Positions 58,625-64,000 of a stretch of 64,000 bases of DNA are shown one piece after another (position 1 is the stretch's first letter; the number at the start of each line of letters is the position of its first letter). This DNA is from Geosiphon pyriformis (Eukaryota > Glomeromycota > Glomeromycetes > Archaeosporales > Geosiphonaceae). The notes under the pieces are model-generated. The model did no database searches. It was not told the DNA's origin and saw only the letters and a list, made by a program, of their open reading frames with translations. The position numbers and the translations under genes were made by a program. The stretch lies in the NCBI GenBank assembly GCA_016748015.1, contig JAAOMT010000664.1:1723569-1787568 (forward strand), in the 5' to 3' direction.

Positions 58625-60480
58625 ATGGTTAAAAGAGATTTTTTTGAGAACATATTACACTATTCCAACACTGAATCAGAAAACATTAGTGCTGAAGCTT
58701 GCACTACTTATTTTGAAGAACTTGATTATAATATTATTCGATTCTGTAAAGAAAAATATCCTGCAAACGCACAATTTGTCCTTGAACTCGAATCTGAACC
58801 TGAAACCAATAGTAACAAAAGACAAAGAGATAACCAACCTGTTCACACAACACCCAATACTCCCAAAATACCATTCAAACACTTACAAACACCTGAACAA
58901 GGAACCAGTTCAAAACTTCCACTTACTATCACACTTTTTCCAGCTTCACTTGCACAAGCACAAACACCTAATTCACTCTTGAATCAATTTGCAAGACCAA
59001 AAAATTTTACATCACTTAGAAGTCCCACCAGACAACAAGAACCCCTTCAAACTAGTTCCAATTTCCTTGACTTTCTAGCTGAAAATCAAAGTGAACACTC
59101 TGAGACAGCAGTGAACAAAGAAAATGAACCTGAAATATCTGAAGAAGAGTCAATAGACAGTAAAAACAAAGAAGACAAAATGACAACATATATCACAAAA
59201 ATCTCTGAATTTAATGGAGAAGACATTGAGACCAGTCCCCAAGAATGGCTCGATCAAGTTACTAAAGCCGGAAACACAAATGGATGGAACGCTGCCAGAA
59301 TGTTAAGAACAATTTCCTACTTTCTCAAAGGAACAGCAGGAGAATGGTTTGAAAACTTGGCCACCCCATTCAATGATTGAAATGCTTTCAAAGCACCCTT
59401 CCTTGAACAGTTCACCGACAATAACACCTCCATCACTCTTTGCAATCATTTTCAAAATATCAAACAAGAACCCTCTGAATCTGTTATGACTTATATTGGG
59501 AAATTCAACAAACTTCTCAGACGAATTTGCCAACTCGAAACAAACAATTATTATTCCGATGCTCAAATCTTGGATCAATTTATTGCTGGTCTAAAAGATA
59601 AACTAATTAAAAAGGTTTGCCCACATGTGCCAAAAGATTTAAACTCTGCCATACAGCATGCGAAAAGATACAAAATGACCATGGAAGAGGCCAATTGCAC
59701 CAAACTTGTAAATTTGGCAATTGGAGAAACCAGCTCAGCAGCTGAAAAAAAAATTGACCAACTCACAAAGAAGGTTGAAAACTATTTTACTAACCAACAA
59801 CAACAGCAACCCCAAAGATATCAACCACCTCAAAAACGAAATCAAAACAACTTTGCACCACTTTCTAATAACCAACCTCGGAATTGCCATTACTGTGGAA
59901 TCTCTGGCCACTGGAAAAGAGATTGCAGAAAGCTACAACGAAACCAACAAAATAGAAGTAATCAACGTTACCTTCCACTACAGCAATCTTATTATCAACC
60001 ACCACTACCAGCTTACTATCTACCAAGACCCCAATACCAAAATAACTATTATCAGCCTGCTCCACAGCCAATCTAACAGCAATACCAACAACCACCCACA
60101 CAACATTATCAAGTACCTACTCAAAAACTGAGTACACAAAGTCAATTCCCACCACAAAACCGATACCAAGTAAACAACAATAGAATCAGTTTAAACAACC
60201 AATTGGTTCCCCAAAATTCCACTCAACCAAGATCCAACTACTATCACACTCAACCCAGTTATTTAACAATGTCAGAAGAACAGGAGTTTCACCATACTGC
60301 ACTCTCAGAAGGTAGAGCTGCAGCACAACAACAAAACCCTTCTCATAATCACACCACTATTCCACCAGTCTGAATTGCTGAAAATGCCAATCTCTCTGAT
60401 ATTTTTCCTTTCGAGTTCGAAACCAATAAATCACTATTTCTACTTAGCAATGCAACTGCCAATGAACAAAAAGCAATCAC
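58625..60480 (+). pseudogene. Gypsy D gag
   Basis: From ATG 58625 the frame gives a 251-codon N-terminal part to a TGA at 59378, where TGG is expected, and continues in the same frame. The N-terminal 180 residues are charged, with a Pro/Thr/Gln-rich linker. The Gag core spans about 59190-59700 (E-W-L-D-Q-V, E-W-F-E-N-L). A CCHC knuckle C-H-Y-C-G-I-S-G-H-W-K-R-D-C lies at 59887-59928, then Gln/Asn/Tyr/Pro-rich sequence with a TAA at 60074 (Gln position). The frame leads into the protease. Confidence 0.85.
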
Positions 60481-60484
60481 GGCT

Positions 60485-60955
60485 ATGTACACTGAAGCAG
60501 AAATCGAAGGAAAGACAATTCACTTGATCCTAAACAGTGGATCTGCCGGAAGCATTATCACCTACCAGTTAATGCAACAGTTGAAGAGAAATGTCGACCG
60601 ACCAGCTCAAATAGTAATCGTCACTGCCAATGGCATGAAAAAGACCCCAGTAGGAGAAATTGACAATTTTCCGTTTACACTTGATGGAATCATCATTCCA
60701 GTTAAAGTTCTTGTAATGGATGCATTCCAGTACCAAGCTCTCGTCAGAAATGATTGGCTCAATAAAGCCAATGCTAATCTGAATTGCGAAACACAAGAGT
60801 TAACAATCTTCTATGAAGGACAACATGCCCAGGTACCTGCCACTTGTGATACATTCAACAAATGCTCTGAAAAAGCCCTGGCTTTTGAATTTGAACTGGA
60901 AGAAGAAAAATCCCTCATTGAAACATTCATGGCTTTTGGATCAACATCCAACTGA
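60485..60955 (+). pseudogene. Gypsy D aspartic protease
   Basis: A retropepsin-like domain in frame with gag: E-I-E-G-K-T-I-H-L-I-L-N-S-G-S-A-G-S. The catalytic motif should be D-S/T-G; here the codon at 60533-60535 is AAC (Asn). Later elements of the fold, I-V-I-V-T-A-N-G and V-L-V-M-D-A-F-Q-Y-Q-A-L-V, are preserved. With Asn in place of Asp this copy would be inactive. Element F keeps D-S-G at the same place. The frame stops at 60953 (TGA). Confidence 0.83.
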
Positions 60956-61690
60956 GCCAATAAAACAGAACAAAAACATTTTACCCTGTACTCTAAACCC
61001 GAAACCTCTGGATGGAATATACCTTACTCAAAACCCGAACCAAGGAAACAACGCCCCTATATTCTCCTTCAATATAAGGACTGCCACAAGAAACTATTAT
61101 CAATGGGAGCCTGCATTTCACCTAAAGAAGAATATGAAAATCATACCTGTTATTACTGCAAGACTTGCCACAAAGAATGATGGGGCCATCTAATAAAAAG
61201 AAGCAGAAAATGTGACAACACCCCTTGTTTGACTTGTGGAAATATGCTACTGGAAGAATACAATTGGATTGATGTAGCCATAAGAGGAGGAGTCTGCAAT
61301 CAGACCTGCCAATATGCTTTATTAATTGCAGAAAAAGTAAAAAGAGAAACACCCTTTAATGCAGCATACAACAGTGTTCTCAACAAACTTTATTACTATC
61401 CCCATGATGCCAAGATGATTTTTGACTTAGCAATAGCATTAATTAATGGAGCTACCAAGGAAGATGTTTGTCAAATAAAGGAAACAGAATACATTGAATA
61501 CACCATGGAATTAGCTGGATTCAATTACGAAGATGAAATAGAAATCTACTACCAAATTGCAAGTCATACCTACTCAACCCAAGAAGCTCAAATTCAATAA
61601 TTAGAGCAAATGAACATTAAGCTATGTGAAGAATGCATTATGTCTTGTGATGAACAGTAGTGTCCTGAATGCTATGCTCTTAGTATCCTC
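60956..61690 (+). pseudogene. Cysteine-rich module between protease and dUTPase in gypsy D
   Basis: The region continues in frame past a stop. It contains clustered cysteines: C-Y-Y-C-K-T-C-H (about 61150), C-D-N-T-P-C-L-T-C-G (about 61213), C-N-Q-T-C-Q-Y-A, then a helical segment (61340-61600) and C-E-E-C-I-M-S-C-D-E-Q-stop-C-P-E-C (61625-61672). The spacing suggests two zinc-binding units. I do not recognise this module in standard gypsy polyproteins. Three stops interrupt it. Confidence 0.6.
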
Positions 61691-62240
61691 TTGCCCAGTG
61701 GAAATAATGAGAACGAAATTGAATTTGGAGAACCTAAAGCAATGGAAAAAATTGAAACAACATCCATCTACCTTATCAAAAATCAGCCTGTCTTACAACT
61801 TAAATACTTCAACAACAACGAACAAGGAATAAAACCCAAAAAAGCACACGAAATTGATGCTGAATATGACCTAAGATATCCAGGCAAGGATACTCTTGTT
61901 CTTAAACCCAAATCTCTCACAAAAATCAACCTCAAAATTGCACTCGAAATCCCACCAGGAGCAATGGTTCAAATCACCTCCTGGTCCTCTCTGGCAAGCA
62001 AAAGAATTAATGTCAGAGGAGGAATAATCAATGCTGGATATACTGGAGACATCACAGTGATGCTTCAAAATGAAACTGACAAACCATTCAAAACAAACAT
62101 GCTGAAAAAATTGCCCAAGCTATTTACCTATCCCTAATCAACATTTCGGGTTTGCAACTAGTCAATCAAAGAGAACAATTAGGAAAAAGCAATAGAGAAA
62201 CCCAAGGTTTTGGTTCAACTGGATGATTCACAGTTTCAGT
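61691..62240 (+). pseudogene. Gypsy D dUTPase-like domain
   Basis: Trimeric dUTPase motifs can be followed in order: motif 1 D-A-E-Y-D-L (61857-61874), motif 2 S-W-S-S-L-A (Trp where Arg is usual), and motif 3 G-G-I-I-N-A-G-Y-T-G-D-I (Asn where the catalytic Asp is usual). After a one-base shift near 62105 come the segment matching motif 4 and motif 5 Q-G-F-G-S-T-G followed by a stop. dUTPases remove dUTP and limit uracil incorporation during reverse transcription. The AT-decayed copy at 16478-16880 keeps Asp in motif 3, so Asn is a secondary change. Confidence 0.8.
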
Positions 62241-63524
62241 TAATATAGCTCTTAACACACAGAATGAATCCGACCAGATTCTCAGACTTCCACAACCAGT
62301 TACCATCTCACCTTTTGGAGAACATCCGGAAATCTACATTTGCCCAAAGCCAACAACCACACAACAAATTTTTGAATCCAATGAACAAGTCTGCTTGGAA
62401 CATAATATTTTGATCCCAAACATTTATATTCCAGAAGGAACAAAGAAAGTCCAAGTTACTTTTTACAACTCCAATAATTACCCCATAGTTTTATTAAATA
62501 AATTAGAAATTGGAGTTATTCACAGTAATATATTTCAACAAGAATTACCCCAAACAGTCCCCAATTTTTCTGAAATTATTGGACATTCACTACCAAAAAT
62601 CAATCCAAACCCCAGCTCCAAAAACTACCATGTTGTCATGGAAAAACTATCTCGAATCAACATGGGACAACTTGAACCACAACAACAGACCCAGCTCAAA
62701 GAACTAATTGCAGAATTTGCTAATATCTTTGCTGAAAACAACAATGACTTAAGAAGAACTGATTTGGTCCAACACCAAATTTATACAGGAGATGCCAAAC
62801 CAAGAAGACAACAAGCATATCGAGTTGCTCCAGAAAGTCACCAATTTATCCAAAAAGAAGTACAATGGATGCTTAACAATAGGCTTATCCAACCATCAAT
62901 GAGTCCATAGGCCTCACTTATGGTTCTAGTTAAAAAAAAAATGGAAAGATACGATTTTGTGTTGATTATCAACAACTCAATAGTGTCACCATTGGAGATG
63001 CCTACCCTCTTTCTCGAATCGATGACATGTTAGATACCCTTGGAAAATCTAAATACTTTTCAACATTAGATCTAGAAAGTGGATACTGGCAAGTTAACAT
63101 GGATTCCAAGGACTGTCCCAAAACAGCATTCACAACACAAGGAGGAAACTACAAATTCAATGTAATGCTCTTTGAATTATACAATACACCAGCAACATTC
63201 CAAAGACTCATGAATGTTGTATATGCTGGACTCCTTTGGAAATCAGTAGTTGTCTATCTTGATGACATTGATGTTTATTCCCCATCTTTCGAACTCCATT
63301 TAATTCACTTGCGAAAAGTTTTTCAACAATTACGTAGAGCAGGATTAAAACTAAACATTAAGAAATGCCATTTTGGAAAAACAAGTCTGGCCTTTCTCAG
63401 TCATATAGTTAGTGAAGAAGGAGTCAAACCAGATCCAGAAAAAATCAGTGCTGTTAAGAACTTCAAAGTTCTATGAAATACTACAGAACTAAGAGGATTC
63501 ATAGGATTAGCATCCTACTATCAG
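62241..63524 (+). pseudogene. Gypsy D reverse transcriptase (truncated)
   Basis: 62395-62910 carries the connector and the RT N-terminus (V-Q-H-Q-I-Y-T-G-D-A, A-Y-R-V-A-P-E-S). It ends in TAG at the expected Trp of S-P-W-A-S. A one-base shift in an A run near 62935 leads to the fingers and palm: F-S-T-L-D-L-E-S-G-Y-W-Q and the catalytic Y-L-D-D-I-D-V-Y (63256-63279), both aspartates kept. The P-F-G-L-x-N-A-P motif is altered to L-F-E-L-Y-N-T-P. A TGA at 63474 precedes R-G-F-I-G-L-A-S-Y-Y, where element E interrupts. Confidence 0.88.
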
Positions 63525-64000
63525 TGTTACTGGAGGTTTTTGGTCTCTTTTCTGTAATGTTGTTGATACTTATTTGCTGTGAATTTACGTTTCCTGGGTG
63601 TGGTTGAACCTCCAGTAACTGAATTTTTAACTTCAAATTATCTTCTATAATTTGAACTTGCTGGGTTTATGAGTGGAATGGCCAATTCCATGCCAGTTGT
63701 TTTATGTAGTTACATTGTAGTAAATGTCAACTCTTTCCCAGGAATTGCTCGTCTGGAAGCTCACTAAAAATGTGTAGTTATTTTGCTGTGAAAGTCAACT
63801 CTTCTACAGGAATCTCATCTGTAGGCTACCCTAATGATTGTAATAAGAAAAGAAAAGAAAAATAAAAGAAGTGTAAAAGAAATAGGATTTTATCAAGAGA
63901 AACATTTTCTATCCAGGCCTGGAGTTACTAACAGTTTACTGAAATTGGTAGCTAATTAATTTCAAAATGTTAGTTGGGTTTTGGGGATTTTCCAAGTGCA
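63525..64000 (-). repeat. LTR of gypsy element E (cut by window end)
   Basis: TGTTACTGGAGG starts the reverse complement of the family LTR, inserted in RT of element D after TATCAG. 476 bases are visible and match LTR A at 242-720. The element reads right to left. The internal region lies either beyond the window or is absent (solo LTR). Confidence 0.92.

Larger units (their letters stand above)
57433..63524 (+). mobile_element. Gypsy element D: LTR, gag-protease-dUTPase-RT, truncated by nested insertion
   Basis: 5' LTR (57433-58411), primer-binding site, then a reading frame encoding Gag, aspartic protease, a cysteine-rich module and a dUTPase-like domain, followed by RT. Gag through dUTPase lie in the same frame (58625-62137), so the ancestral element probably made one polyprotein without frameshifting. 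One-base shifts occur near 62105 and 62935. The element is cut within RT (at the F-I-G-L-A-S-Y-Y motif) by the LTR of element E at 63525; RNase H, integrase and the 3' LTR lie outside the window. Confidence 0.93.

Noticed and set aside
61691-62137. Host dUTPase gene
   Set aside because: It shares its frame with the gag/protease of element D, is flanked by RT, and a second decayed copy at 16478 has the same retrotransposon flanks.
1-64000. tRNA, rRNA or other structured RNA genes
   Set aside because: No stretch with tRNA-like A and B boxes plus cloverleaf, and no rRNA-like conserved sequence was recognised by eye; a tRNAscan or Infernal run would be decisive.

Overview
The window looks like nuclear DNA of an AT-rich, transposon-dense fungus. 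It carries a chitin synthase fused to a myosin motor (a fungus-only architecture), a yeast-type monofunctional methylenetetrahydrofolate dehydrogenase, and genes with mostly short GT-AG introns, all within retrotransposon debris. The LINE and Ty3/gypsy proteins resemble what I remember from arbuscular mycorrhizal fungi (Glomeromycotina, e.g. Rhizophagus or Gigaspora). That assignment is an inference. I saw no bacterial, organellar, tRNA, rRNA or CRISPR features.

Layout. (1) 1-16,340: a LINE on the minus strand (LINE-1) cut up by LTR elements. These are gypsy element A at the left edge, a solo LTR (B, 3356-4325, 4-bp target duplication) and a complete gypsy element F (8217-15989, both LTRs, 4-bp target duplication). 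(2) 16,478-16,880: a decayed gypsy fragment covering a dUTPase-like domain. (3) 17,311-24,070: a full-length LINE on the plus strand (LINE-2) with poly(A) tail and 7-bp target duplication. (4) 25,410-32,210: a third LINE (minus, LINE-3), heavily decayed toward A+T. (5) 32,200-36,790: very AT-rich, nearly featureless DNA with one LINE 3' relic. (6) 36,792-51,289: an island of three host genes, all on the minus strand: MTD1, class V-type chitin synthase and a large coiled-coil protein. I rebuilt exon chains whose lengths are multiples of three. (7) 52,558-54,986: a short LINE derivative (LINE-4) that keeps ORF1 and the family 3' tail but lacks endonuclease and reverse transcriptase, flanked by an 11-bp duplication. 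(8) 54,998-64,000: a nest in which a LINE-5 relic is interrupted by decayed gypsy C, C by gypsy D, and D by gypsy E.

Element D is the most unusual autonomous design here. Gag, aspartic protease, a cysteine-rich module and a dUTPase-like domain lie in one frame ahead of reverse transcriptase. Its protease and dUTPase motifs carry substitutions that fit C-to-T/G-to-A transitions. Element F has gag and pol in different frames and an extra ORF after integrase.

Across all transposon copies the damage is mostly transition-like: Gln and Trp codons become stops, Asp becomes Asn, Glu becomes Lys. The three host genes are open. The window therefore looks like a small gene island between zones of transposon decay.
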